The translations under genes were made by a program, and so were the position numbers. From assembly GCF_023716465.1 (NCBI RefSeq), contig NZ_CP092415.1, positions 1,465,501 to 1,529,500 of the forward strand: a DNA stretch of 64,000 nucleotides. Direction: 5' to 3'. This stretch comes from Flagellimonas marinaquae (GTDB lineage: Bacteria > Bacteroidota > Bacteroidia > Flavobacteriales > Flavobacteriaceae). Below are positions 24,734-33,803 of the stretch, in pieces; within the stretch, counting starts at the first letter, position 1, and every line of letters begins with the position of its first letter. The notes under the pieces were generated by a model. The model had not been told where the DNA came from and ran no database searches. It worked only from the letters and a program-made list of their open reading frames with translations.

Positions 24734-26136
24734 TCGTAAAAACCTTTTTAAAAGAAAGCAAGGAACTTTGGCGAGACGGTCGGGTTCGTGTTGCGTTTGC
24801 CATTGTAACCATACTTTTGGGTATCGCAGTTTGGATCAGTGCACGACAGTATCAACATATAAATGAGCAGTATCAAAACGCAAAGAGCGCAGAAAGGGCC
24901 ATATGGGACGACCAAGGTGAAAAAAACCCACATTCCGCAGCACATTACGGCACATATGCATTTAAACCTAAATATCCTTTGTCCTTAGTGGACCAAGGTG
25001 TTGATAAGTATGTCGGAACCTCAATTTTTTTAACGGCCCACAACAGGAATGAAGCCCAATTCAGTGCTGCAGCGGATCAAACCGGATTAGCACGTTTTGG
25101 GGATCTTACACCAGATTTTATCTTGCTTTTCATAATTCCATTGTTGATCATTTTATTGGCATATAACAGTTTTACCAAGGAGAGGGAAATGGGTACCTTG
25201 ACTTTATTAAAAAGTCAGGGCATTACGCCATGGCAATGGGCAATAGGTAAATGGAGCGCACTGTTTTTTCCGGTGCTCATTGCAACGATTGTTCTTTTTG
25301 TAATTGCTGGTATTGTGCTGTCCAACCTCAAAGATTTTGGTGTGTTCCGTTGGCAATCCTTATTCATTTTATCCTTGGTGTACATTGGATATTACATCAT
25401 CTTCTTAAATATTGTATTATTTATTTCACTGAAAGCGAAAAAATCCGGGATAGCCTTGGTGCTTTCCTTATCCGTTTGGATATTGGCCTGTTTGGCAGTG
25501 CCCAAGGCAGCCAGTAATATTGCCGAATCCAAACACCCCTATCCCACCCGACAGGAATTTGCTGCCAATGTTTTAAAGGACAAACAAAATGGCCTGGACG
25601 GCCACAACCCCTGGAGCAAAGAATCAAAAATGTTGGAACAGCAAGTATTGGCCGAGCATGGGGTGGACAGCCTGCACAAACTTCCTTTTAATTTTGATGC
25701 TTACCGAATGCAGAAAGGCGAGGAGCACGAAGCAGAAATATACGCCAAGCACTACAAATATTTAAAGGAACAATATTCAAAACAGTCCAGCCTTTATCAA
25801 AGTTTGGCAATAATATCCCCGTATTTGCCCACTCGTTTTTTAAGCATGGCAATTGCACGCACCGATTATTCAGCCCATTGGGATTTTTCGGATGCGGCAG
25901 AGGACTATAGAATTGCCACACAAAAGTTTTTGAACGACAATTTTGCACAAAATTCTTCCTACGGCGAATGGGACTACCGGGCCAATGCCAATTTCTGGGG
26001 CAAACTACCCGAGTTCAGCTATAATCCACAAGAACTCAATGCAATCCTTACTACAAACGCTTCGAGTTTGTGGATTCTGGGAGCGTGGATCCTGCTTTCC
26101 TTTGGCGCTTTTCTTATAACCACAAAATCCATTTAA
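24730..26136 (+). CDS. ABC-2-type permease, DUF3526 family (first)
   Basis: A 468-residue membrane protein. The first helix (about 20-40) is followed by an extracytoplasmic domain of about 90 residues. A cluster of four or five helices (about 133-265) follows, including KEREMGTLTLLKSQ after helix 2, a hallmark of ABC-2 permeases. A second external domain of about 180 residues precedes a last helix near 446-465. The layout matches DUF3526 permeases, which occur in pairs next to a NosF-like ATPase in Bacteroidota and are linked to TonB receptors or copper enzymes. The substrate cannot be read from sequence. Confidence 0.85.
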   Translation: MIVKTFLKESKELWRDGRVRVAFAIVTILLGIAVWISARQYQHINEQYQNAKSAERAIWDDQGEKNPHSAAHYGTYAFKPKYPLSLVDQGVDKYVGTSIFLTAHNRNEAQFSAAADQTGLARFGDLTPDFILLFIIPLLIILLAYNSFTKEREMGTLTLLKSQGITPWQWAIGKWSALFFPVLIATIVLFVIAGIVLSNLKDFGVFRWQSLFILSLVYIGYYIIFLNIVLFISLKAKKSGIALVLSLSVWILACLAVPKAASNIAESKHPYPTRQEFAANVLKDKQNGLDGHNPWSKESKMLEQQVLAEHGVDSLHKLPFNFDAYRMQKGEEHEAEIYAKHYKYLKEQYSKQSSLYQSLAIISPYLPTRFLSMAIARTDYSAHWDFSDAAEDYRIATQKFLNDNFAQNSSYGEWDYRANANFWGKLPEFSYNPQELNAILTTNASSLWILGAWILLSFGAFLITTKSI

Positions 26137-26138
26137 CT

Positions 26139-27566
26139 ATGTTACCATACAATTTTAAATACGAACTGCGCTTATTGTTGCGCAGCCGTTGGATTCAACT
26201 TTTGAGCGTGTTATTATTGGTCCTTTTTGGTTTTTCCACCTATAATGGTAGCACAAAGGTCGAAAAACGAACAAATGATATTTCTTCTGCCAAAAAAGAG
26301 GTTGAGGAAACCGACCGGGCCATGCTCAAATTATTGGATTCTGTTGAACGTGGTATGGAGGTGAGTGCCTCCCCATGGACCATTCCCACTAGTCCAATGG
26401 CCGTTGGGAACTATCACCCAAGGGTGGCGGCAATGGAACCCCAACCCATGGCTTTTGTTTCCACTGGGCAGGCAGATCTTTTTACCCATTATGTAAAACC
26501 AACGGTATCCGGGGATGATTTTGCCTTGAACTTTACCGAAATGACAAGTCCGGTTCAGCTTCTTTTCGGAAGCTTTGATCTGGCATTTGTAATTGTATAC
26601 CTTCTGCCATTGCTTATTATTGCCTTTACCTATAATGTGCTTTCATCGGAAAAGGAGCAAGGCTCTTTGCGATTATTGGCCTCGCAGCCCATATCCGTTC
26701 GAAAATGGGTGTTTCAAAAATTGATTCTTCGCTTTTTCTGGTTGTCGATATTGGTAACACTTTCCTTGTATATCGTATTTCTCATCGTTGGCATTCAAGC
26801 ACTGGATTGGCTGAGCGTTTTGAGCCTGTTGGGATTAACCTTGTGCTATATGCTGTTTTGGTTTGCCCTTGCATTTTTGGTCAACCTTTTTGTGGATAGT
26901 TCGGCAAAAAATGCCGTATCACTAATAATGCTCTGGGTAATTTTTGTACTCTTGACCCCTTCGGTACTCAATCAAACGGCAAGTACGCTTTATCCCATGC
27001 CTTCACGAACCATATTGATCAGTGAAATGCGGGAGCACAAAGCAGAGGCGACCAAAAAACAGGACGAGATCCTGGATAACTTTCTTAGGGACCATCCGGA
27101 ATATGCAATTAACGATTCCACACAATCCAGAAACTTCTATCACCGGTATATGGCCTCTCAAAAAATTGTAAAAGAAGAATTAGAGCCCATAGTGGGGGAG
27201 TATGAAGATCAATTACAAAAACAACAAGAATGGTCCAGAAAATTACAATGGTTATCTCCTGCCATTGTGGTTCAGGAGTCGTTGAACCAATTGGCCGGAA
27301 CATCCACCGCAGATTATGAAAATTATCGGGGGCAAGTCATAGAATTTGCAGAAACCTGGAGAACGCATTTGATCACATTTTTATATAACAACGCAACATT
27401 TTCGCAGCAAGATTATGCATCACTCCCACAATTTACATATTCCAATAATACCAATAGAAATATTGGGTTTTCCTCTGTGGTTTTGCTGTTGATAGCGGCA
27501 GCACTGCTTACTTTTGGGTTTGCGGTGCAAGGTAGGTCGGAGAAAAAAGGAATGTTGAGCCAATAA
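26139..27566 (+). CDS. ABC-2-type permease, DUF3526 family (second)
   Basis: A 475-residue paralogue of the gene before it, with the same arrangement: first helix (about 15-35), external domain, helix cluster with SEKEQGSLRLLASQ, second external domain and a C-terminal helix. The ATG at 26139, two bases after the previous stop, is preferred over an in-frame upstream ATG at 26070 that lies inside the previous gene. The two permeases probably form a heterodimer driven by the ATPase at 24017. Confidence 0.85.
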   Translation: MLPYNFKYELRLLLRSRWIQLLSVLLLVLFGFSTYNGSTKVEKRTNDISSAKKEVEETDRAMLKLLDSVERGMEVSASPWTIPTSPMAVGNYHPRVAAMEPQPMAFVSTGQADLFTHYVKPTVSGDDFALNFTEMTSPVQLLFGSFDLAFVIVYLLPLLIIAFTYNVLSSEKEQGSLRLLASQPISVRKWVFQKLILRFFWLSILVTLSLYIVFLIVGIQALDWLSVLSLLGLTLCYMLFWFALAFLVNLFVDSSAKNAVSLIMLWVIFVLLTPSVLNQTASTLYPMPSRTILISEMREHKAEATKKQDEILDNFLRDHPEYAINDSTQSRNFYHRYMASQKIVKEELEPIVGEYEDQLQKQQEWSRKLQWLSPAIVVQESLNQLAGTSTADYENYRGQVIEFAETWRTHLITFLYNNATFSQQDYASLPQFTYSNNTNRNIGFSSVVLLLIAAALLTFGFAVQGRSEKKGMLSQ

Positions 27567-27607
27567 AATAACAATAACCGGATATACGTGATAATGATCC
27601 ATGTAGT

Positions 27608-28237
27608 ATGATACAAACCAACAATCTTAAATTTAAATACGATAACGACAACACCATCTTCGAGTTCCCCGACATCACATTGAGCAAAAACCAAAATCTT
27701 TTGATCTTGGGAAAGTCTGGCATCGGGAAAACCACACTTTTACATCTTTTGGCGGGTCTGCTCTCTCCATCGGATGGAAGTATACACATAGATGATGTGG
27801 ATATTCAAAAACTAACCAACAAACAGTTGGATAAATTTAGAGGTCAAAATATCGGCCTTGTTTTTCAAAACAACCATGCGGTACAATCTTTGAGCGTTAT
27901 GGAAAACTTGGAGGCAAGACTGTTTTTTGCCAAAAAAACCATTTCCAAAACCGTGATCAAAGATTTGCTGGAGCATCTCGATATTGAAATGTGTAAAAAC
28001 AAAAAAGTGAGGGAGCTCAGTGAGGGACAGCTGCAGCGGTTGGGCATAGCCATGGCCATAGTGCACCGCCCACAACTTGTTTTGGCCGATGAGCCCACCT
28101 CTAGCCTAGACGATACAAATTGTAAAAAGGTGATGCGACTTTTAATTGAGCAAGCGGACGCCAACAATGCCAATTTGATTGTAATTACCCACGACCAGCG
28201 CATTAAACCATTGTTCAACAAAACCTTGGAACTATGA
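27608..28237 (+). CDS. ABC transporter ATP-binding protein (LolD/FtsE-like)
   Basis: A 209-residue ATPase with Walker A GKSGIGKTT (about 35-43), Q-loop in LVFQNNHAVQ, signature LSEGQLQRLGIAMA, Walker B LVLADEPTSSLD and switch VITHD. It overlaps the FtsX permease start by four bases, so the two form a second ABC module after the ABC-2 exporter. It is shorter than the average LolD but complete. Confidence 0.93.
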   Translation: MIQTNNLKFKYDNDNTIFEFPDITLSKNQNLLILGKSGIGKTTLLHLLAGLLSPSDGSIHIDDVDIQKLTNKQLDKFRGQNIGLVFQNNHAVQSLSVMENLEARLFFAKKTISKTVIKDLLEHLDIEMCKNKKVRELSEGQLQRLGIAMAIVHRPQLVLADEPTSSLDDTNCKKVMRLLIEQADANNANLIVITHDQRIKPLFNKTLEL

Positions 28238-29568
28238 ACATTTGGAAAATCAGTGTAAAAAACTTTAGGTACAAGCCTCTATATACTTTCTTGGGCATTT
28301 TGATCCTTTCCGTTAGTATTGCCCTACTTGTCGGAATTCAGCAGTTGGATACATCCTTCCGCAAACAAATGGAAAATAGTTTAGGGGATATAGATATGGT
28401 AGTTGGTGCAAAAGGCAGCCCATTGCAATTGGTTCTCGCCTCCGTGCTCCATATAGACAATCCTACAGGCAATATTCCTTATGAAGAAGCCAAGAAATTA
28501 TTGAAAAACCCCATGATAGAAAAAGGCGTGCCCATTTCTTACGGCGATAATTATATGGGATACAGGATTGTAGGGACAACCCCAGAATTTACCGCTCTTT
28601 ACAATGCAATACTAAAAGAAGGGAAAAACCCGGAAAAACCAATGGAAGTTGCCATTGGTGCAACAATTGCCGATGCTACCGGTCTGTGGATCGGCGATAC
28701 ATTTCAAAGCTCGCATGGCTTGGCAGAAACAGGCGGGCATGCCCACAACGACCTTTTAAAAGTGGTCGGAATTTACGAGCCCACCCACAAGGTTATGGAC
28801 CGATTGATCATTACCGGACTACAGACTGTTTGGGATGTGCACGATCACGAATCAGAGCCAAGTTATTCAAAGGAAGGAGGGGTGGTAGAACAAGAGAAGC
28901 ACCACCATGAAGAGGGAGAACACCATCATGATGAGGAAGGACATGAACACGAACATGAAGAAGAACATGAACATGAAGGGCACGAACAGGAAACGGAACA
29001 CGGACATCAAGAGGAGCACGAAAAAGAAATCACTTCTATGTTGATTTCATTTCGGAATCCGATGGCACTTTTGACCACTCCCCGAACCATCAACGAAAAC
29101 ACGAACATGCAAGCGGCACTTCCAAAATTTGAACTGGAGCGACTCTATCAATTTACTGGTGTCGGTGTAAAAACCATTACCTGGATAGCCTATGCCATCC
29201 TCGTAATTTCCTGTATCACCATTTTTATAAGTCTGTACCGCATGGTCCGTGATCGCGCTTTTGATCTCGCACTTATGCGGAGCTACGGCGCCAATACTTT
29301 TCAGTTGATCAAAATGGTGGCCTACGAAGGATTGTTGATTTCCCTTATTGCTTTTGTTATTGGTGTACTTTTATCGCAAATAGGGATTTATTTCATATTT
29401 GAGATGATAACCGATCAATACAAACAAAAAATGCCGCTTGAGCTTGGATTCCAAGAATTGTTCAAAACCGCTGTATTGGTTTTGTTAATGGTTCTTTTTT
29501 CCATTCTACTTGCTATTAACCCTATCATTAAAATGAACATATCAAAAATATTGAGCCATGAGAAATAA
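28234..29568 (+). CDS. FtsX-family ABC permease with histidine-rich external loop
   Basis: A 444-residue permease with one N-terminal helix (about 15-37), a large external domain and three C-terminal helices (about 315-337, 365-390 and 412-435) containing LALMRSYGAN after helix 2. Within the external domain, residues about 218-266 hold 15 histidines among Glu/Gly/Asp (for example HHHEEGEHHHDEEGHEHEHE), a loop suited to zinc or other divalent metals. Single-FtsX permeases with LolD-like partners and metal-type loops occur in Zur-controlled clusters of Proteobacteria; a role in metal acquisition or metalloprotein release is an inference. The stop overlaps the leader of the next gene. Confidence 0.85.
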   Translation: MNIWKISVKNFRYKPLYTFLGILILSVSIALLVGIQQLDTSFRKQMENSLGDIDMVVGAKGSPLQLVLASVLHIDNPTGNIPYEEAKKLLKNPMIEKGVPISYGDNYMGYRIVGTTPEFTALYNAILKEGKNPEKPMEVAIGATIADATGLWIGDTFQSSHGLAETGGHAHNDLLKVVGIYEPTHKVMDRLIITGLQTVWDVHDHESEPSYSKEGGVVEQEKHHHEEGEHHHDEEGHEHEHEEEHEHEGHEQETEHGHQEEHEKEITSMLISFRNPMALLTTPRTINENTNMQAALPKFELERLYQFTGVGVKTITWIAYAILVISCITIFISLYRMVRDRAFDLALMRSYGANTFQLIKMVAYEGLLISLIAFVIGVLLSQIGIYFIFEMITDQYKQKMPLELGFQELFKTAVLVLLMVLFSILLAINPIIKMNISKILSHEK

Positions 29569-29589
29569 CATAATTATTGCCTTTTTTTA

Positions 29590-29994
29590 TTGTCCACAAC
29601 GTTCTGTTTTTCACAAACCGAAATAAATTGGTGGGATTTGGCCCGTATCGATTATACAGAAAAGTTTTTTCCTGCTTATGATCAAAACTTTCTTTACCCG
29701 GAATTTAGCGATCACATGAAATCTCTCGAGGGCAAAAAAGTGGCCATTACAGGATACTTTTTGAACATTGACCCTAGTGGCAAATTGTTCATCTTGTCCA
29801 AAAACCCAATGGCTTCTTGTTTTTTCTGTGGAATGGGAGGGCCGGAAACAGCCATGGAGCTCGAGTTTAGGTCCAAGCCCAATTTTAATACCGACGATGT
29901 ACTTTACGTAACCGGGACTCTAAAGTTGAACGCTGACGATGTTCAGCACTTTAACTACATCCTTACCGATGCCGTAGCTCAAAAAATGAATTAA
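29590..29994 (+). CDS. Small secreted protein with CxxC motif, leader frameshifted
   Basis: The frame from a TTG at 29590 gives 134 residues, starting inside what should be a signal peptide (STTFCFSQTE). An ATG at 29558, overlapping the permease end, begins a matching leader (MRNNIIIAFF) in another frame. Adding one T to the T7 tract at 29582-29588 joins both into a perfect signal peptide. The mature protein looks like a small beta-barrel, with GKKVAITGYF, then SCFFCGMGGPE (CxxC) and VLYVTGTLKLN. It is probably a periplasmic metal-related partner of the FtsX module. The T7 indel may be a sequencing error, a mutation or slippage. Confidence 0.6.
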   Translation: MSTTFCFSQTEINWWDLARIDYTEKFFPAYDQNFLYPEFSDHMKSLEGKKVAITGYFLNIDPSGKLFILSKNPMASCFFCGMGGPETAMELEFRSKPNFNTDDVLYVTGTLKLNADDVQHFNYILTDAVAQKMN

Positions 29995-30018
29995 CCTATC
30001 ACAATATAATAATCAAAA

Positions 30019-31431
30019 ATGAACAGAAGAAAGTTTTTTAGAAACGGGGCCTTAACAGCCGTAGGTGCCTCGATTTTTACACCATTTGAAACGGTAAGGG
30101 CGTCGGACCTTGAGAGTGAATGGAAAAGAAAAAAAGCCAAGAACATCATCTTATTGGTGAGCGACGGGATGAGCACGGGTACCCTGAACATGGCCGACCT
30201 TTACCTCTCCAGAAAAACGGGAAAAGGCAGCAATTGGCTAAACCTGTACCGGGAAAATAAGGTGAACCGTGCACTAATGGACATGGCCTCGGCCAATTCT
30301 ATGGTAACCGATTCCGCTGCTGCTAGCTCTTCTTGGGGAGGAGGTGCCAGAATAAACAACGGAGGAATAAACTACGGCGTAAATGGTGAGCAGCACCTTC
30401 CTATTTGGCAAAAATTTAAATCCGCAGGAAAAAAGACCGGATGCGTTACAACCGTGCCCATTACACATGCCACTCCCGCGGGCTTTTGCGTGAACGAAAA
30501 ATCCAGAAACGACCAAGCATCCATAGCGGAAAAATACTTGGAGCATGGGTTTGATGTGTTAATGGGGGGAGGCAACGAATATTTTGATGCCGAAAAACGA
30601 AAGGACAAAAAAGATATGTACCGCGCCTTTGCAAACAAAGGGTATGTGGTGGCACGGTCCAGACAAGAAATGATGTCCGCCCCGGCCCATCAACAAATCC
30701 TTGGTGTGTTTTCGGACAATGGCCTAGCCTACACCAAGGATAGGGAAAGCAACAAAGAACTCATGGAAAATATTCCAAGTTTGGCGGAAATGACTCAAAA
30801 AGCCATAGAAAACCTGTCTGACAGTCCAAAAGGATTCACCCTACAAGTAGAAGCCGGAAAAGTGGATTGGGCAGCACATGCCAACGATATTGCCGGTCTG
30901 CTATATGATCAAGTCGCCTTTGATGAAGCCGTGCAGGTTGCCATGGATTTTGCTGAAAAAGATGGAGACACTTTGGTTATCATAACTACCGATCATGGCA
31001 ATGCCAACCCAGGGCTCATTTATGGAAAAAATGCCAACGATAATTTTGATACCGTTCAAAAATACAAACATACCAATGAATGGATCTTGAACGGTATTGG
31101 CAAGGAAACATCCGTGAGCAACTTAAAGGAGCGAGTGGAATTTGCCAATGGATTTGCATTGACGGACGAAGAGGCGAAAACCTTGCTGAGCTATTATACC
31201 TCCTTAAAACCCAAGGACGGGTGGTACAATCCTAGGAACCTTCCGTTCAACGCGTTGGCGGAAATCCAGAAAAAGCACACCTCCGTAGGCTGGATAAGCA
31301 TGCAACACTCCGCAGATTATGTGGAATTGGCCATGTACGGCCCCGGTAGCGAATTATTGAATCCCTTTATAAAAAATACGGACCTACATTTCCTAATGCT
31401 GGAAGCAGCAGAGGTGGAAAACAACTTCTAA
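30019..31431 (+). CDS. Alkaline phosphatase with Tat-type signal
   Basis: A 470-residue PhoA-superfamily enzyme that hydrolyses phosphomonoesters outside the cytoplasm. The start NRRKFFRNG followed by a hydrophobic stretch is a twin-arginine signal. D49 lies in LLVSDGMSTG (metal ligand), the nucleophile S99 lies in VTDSAAASS, and TTDHGNANPG at about 322-331 supplies further metal ligands. Two zinc ions and often magnesium are needed in this family, which fits the metal theme upstream. It starts 24 bp after the secreted protein gene and is the last host gene before the integrated element. Confidence 0.9.
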   Translation: MNRRKFFRNGALTAVGASIFTPFETVRASDLESEWKRKKAKNIILLVSDGMSTGTLNMADLYLSRKTGKGSNWLNLYRENKVNRALMDMASANSMVTDSAAASSSWGGGARINNGGINYGVNGEQHLPIWQKFKSAGKKTGCVTTVPITHATPAGFCVNEKSRNDQASIAEKYLEHGFDVLMGGGNEYFDAEKRKDKKDMYRAFANKGYVVARSRQEMMSAPAHQQILGVFSDNGLAYTKDRESNKELMENIPSLAEMTQKAIENLSDSPKGFTLQVEAGKVDWAAHANDIAGLLYDQVAFDEAVQVAMDFAEKDGDTLVIITTDHGNANPGLIYGKNANDNFDTVQKYKHTNEWILNGIGKETSVSNLKERVEFANGFALTDEEAKTLLSYYTSLKPKDGWYNPRNLPFNALAEIQKKHTSVGWISMQHSADYVELAMYGPGSELLNPFIKNTDLHFLMLEAAEVENNF

Positions 31432-31574
31432 GGATGTAGGGCAAAACCTGAAAAGGATAATTCTTGTTTGGAATACAACCGATGGGGCTTTGACTTCCTT
31501 TGTCCTATCGGGGGTATCCTGCAGGATTTCCCAGTAACTTGGTCGTTAAATCTAAAGCCGAGTATTAGAAAAAC

Positions 31575-31609
31575 AAAACCCCTCCAAATCAAAGACTTAG
31601 AGAGGTTTT
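31575..31609 (-). terminator. Intrinsic terminator, probably the tRNA gene's original one
   Basis: AAAACCCCTC (31575-31584) pairs with GAGAGGTTTT (31600-31609) with one mismatch, and on the minus strand the stem runs into TTTGTTTTT. It lies 3 bp outside the left att repeat. Before the element inserted it would have stood directly behind the tRNA gene now at 39964-40037. The rest of 31432-31611 holds no gene; CCGAT/ATCGG arms at about 31477-31511 and the palindrome ATCCTGCAGGAT lie there. Confidence 0.6.
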
Positions 31610-31611
31610 CC

Positions 31612-31624
31612 GTGGTCCCACCTG
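31612..31624. repeat. Left attachment site (attL core)
   Basis: GTGGTCCCACCTG is identical to the last 12 bases of the tRNA gene plus one flanking base at 39963-39975. The identity stops on both sides (C before and T after on the left; A before and G after on the right), giving a 13-bp core. It lies 171 bp upstream of the integrase gene. Confidence 0.8.
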
Positions 31625-31783
31625 TACTCCATATATTTTTACTTCATCTTGCTCTAACTGATTGTATTTTATACATTTAATGTAGCGTTTATAGGGTTTT
31701 ACAGATTAACCAAAAAAGGGTTTAATTAAACGTAATTAAAAATATTTGTCCCCTCTCTCGTCCCCTATGGGATTCTTGTTTCA

Positions 31784-31791
31784 TATATTTG
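31784..31791 (+). promoter_or_regulatory. Candidate -7 box of the integrase gene
   Basis: TATATTTG matches the Bacteroidota -7 element TAnnTTTG and ends 4 bases before the integrase ATG, so the transcript would be leaderless or nearly so. No good -33 box is at the right distance, which may mean control by another factor. The word AACGTAAT at 31729 recurs at 33785 before the excisionase-like gene. Confidence 0.35.
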
Positions 31792-31795
31792 GGAT

Positions 31796-33031
31796 ATGCC
31801 AAACGCAAGATTTATCCTAAAAGAGCCAAACGCCAAAACTGAAACTTTGGTGTACTTGGTTTACGACTATCAGTACAAAAGATTTAAATATTCCACAGGG
31901 GAAAAAATAGACCCTAAATTTTGGAACAAGAAAAACCAAAGAGCAAAGGAAACAAGAAAGTTTCCACAATACCCTGAATTTAACGCAAGGTTGGATATGT
32001 TGGCAAACGGTATTAATACGGCTTTTAGAAAATTACTAAATGATGGTATTCAACCCAACAATGAAATTCTGAAGAAAGCTTTTTTGCAGGCCGTTGAGGG
32101 AAATGTTATTCAACCCGACAAAATCACTCTTCTAAATTTTATTGAAAAATATATTGATGAAAGCAAAACTTCAAAAAAAGAGGGGACCCTTAAGGCATAT
32201 AAAACTGCATTTAGATATTTAAAAGAGTATTCTCAAAAGATTAAAAAGCCCTTAGATTTTGATACAATTACCTTAGAGTTCTATAATCAATATACTGGCT
32301 ATCTAACCTATGAGCATAACTTATCAGCGAATACCGTTGGGAAACATATCAAGACTTTGAAAACGTTCTTAAATGAGGCAACAGACAGGGGTATTAATCA
32401 AAATATGGACTTTAAAAAAAGAAAGTTCAAAACCACTAGAGAAGAGTCAGACAGCATTTATCTCTCTGTCGATGAACTTAAAAATATAGAGAGTATAGAT
32501 TTCTCGGACAGTCCAAGGCTAGATAAGGTTAGAGACCTTTTTCTCATTGGTTGCTTTACAGGTCTTCGTTTTTCTGACTTCACACAAATCAAACCAGAAA
32601 ATATTGATTATGGCAAATCAATACTACAGATACGCACTCAAAAGACAGGTCAAAGAGTCTCTATTCCTTTGCACGCAACTGTAAAAAGAATACTAAAAAA
32701 GTATAACAATGAGTTGCCCAAAGCTTATGTAAATCAAGTAATGAATAAGTATTTAAAAGATGTTGCAAGTATTTCCGGGTTAAAACAACTGGTTCAAACC
32801 ACTATAACAAAAGGCGGTAAAGTTCAGAAAAATAATTGTCCCAAATATGAGTTAGTGACTACACATACAGCTAGAAGAAGCTTTGCAACAAATCTTTATT
32901 TGGCAGATGTTCCAAGTATTTCCATCATGAAGATAACAGGACACAAAACTGAGCGTTCTTTTATGCAGTACATAAAAATATCTCAGGAAGAGAACGCTGA
33001 TAAATTGTTGAACCACCCATTTTTTAATTAA
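31796..33031 (+). CDS. Tyrosine recombinase (site-specific integrase)
   Basis: A 411-residue integrase of the Bacteroidota type. It has an Arm-binding domain at the start (about 1-100), a SAM-like core-binding domain (about 105-205) and a catalytic domain. Catalytic residues are seen in order: R in GCFTGLRFSDF (about 257), HxxR in HTARRSF (about 356), H in GHKT (about 382) and the nucleophile Y in MQYIK (about 391). It sits next to attL and should carry out integration into, and excision from, the tRNA gene. Its stop overlaps the next start (TAATG). Confidence 0.95.
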   Translation: MPNARFILKEPNAKTETLVYLVYDYQYKRFKYSTGEKIDPKFWNKKNQRAKETRKFPQYPEFNARLDMLANGINTAFRKLLNDGIQPNNEILKKAFLQAVEGNVIQPDKITLLNFIEKYIDESKTSKKEGTLKAYKTAFRYLKEYSQKIKKPLDFDTITLEFYNQYTGYLTYEHNLSANTVGKHIKTLKTFLNEATDRGINQNMDFKKRKFKTTREESDSIYLSVDELKNIESIDFSDSPRLDKVRDLFLIGCFTGLRFSDFTQIKPENIDYGKSILQIRTQKTGQRVSIPLHATVKRILKKYNNELPKAYVNQVMNKYLKDVASISGLKQLVQTTITKGGKVQKNNCPKYELVTTHTARRSFATNLYLADVPSISIMKITGHKTERSFMQYIKISQEENADKLLNHPFFN

Positions 33032-33720
33032 TGAACACCTACTTTTTCAAGCAACTACAATCCAATTTTCAAAAGGAACTGAATGAATCCACAAAAAAGC
33101 AGAATCTTATTGAGAATGAAATCAGGGAAATAGAACACTTTCTCGTGCCCAAAGTTTATCATCAACCCACTAATGTATTAGCGGGTGGAAGTGGGACGCC
33201 ACCAGAAAGAGAAAGTTATCATGTATTCAGGGTTTCAATTCCAAAGGGATATCATCAATTATTTAGCAGGGCTTTCAAACAATTTGATATTAAGGGAAAG
33301 TTTGATTTTGAGCCTTTTCCGAATACACCTGAAAGCACCATTCAAAATTCAATGTTGGTAATTCAACAAGCCGAAGAATTCTCAAAATATTATTCTTGGT
33401 TAAAAGATTTGATTAATGGTTCAGAAAAAACAGGCTTTAGAAGTAAATTAAGCCATGCACAAAAGCTATTAGCGCTTCATTACTTAGGCTTGGATTTAAG
33501 AAATTATGATTACAGTAAATCAGCAAGAATATTGACTGAAGTATATGGGCAAAATTCAGCGGATATTAGAAAATTGATACCACATCTTACTGGTTCCAAC
33601 AATAAAGTAATGAATGAAAAGAACATAAAAGGTGTTTTAAATCTTTTCAGAAGTATTGGTTTTACTGGAATTACAGAACAAATAGAATTGGATTTAGAAA
33701 AGAACACAAAAAAGTCCTAA
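33031..33720 (+). CDS. Hypothetical protein of integrative elements
   Basis: A 229-residue soluble protein translationally coupled to the integrase by a 1-base overlap. The N-terminal 35 residues are a charged coiled coil. The C-terminal half has LSHAQKLLALHYLGLDL and a helical region, a pattern I associate with proteins of flavobacterial mobile elements, but no function is known to me. It may help recombination or replication control of the element. Confidence 0.65.
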   Translation: MNTYFFKQLQSNFQKELNESTKKQNLIENEIREIEHFLVPKVYHQPTNVLAGGSGTPPERESYHVFRVSIPKGYHQLFSRAFKQFDIKGKFDFEPFPNTPESTIQNSMLVIQQAEEFSKYYSWLKDLINGSEKTGFRSKLSHAQKLLALHYLGLDLRNYDYSKSARILTEVYGQNSADIRKLIPHLTGSNNKVMNEKNIKGVLNLFRSIGFTGITEQIELDLEKNTKKS

Positions 33721-33803
33721 TATATCTGGGGGCACCCCAATGCCCACCCCAACCTACTTCCTGTTTCATCTTTACGCCATTATTAACGTAATATTTAATT
33801 AAG

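Noticed and set aside
28886..29030. CAC/CAT/GAA-rich stretch as a DNA tandem repeat
   Set aside because: It encodes the His/Glu loop of the permease and is irregular at the DNA level, so it is treated as a protein feature.
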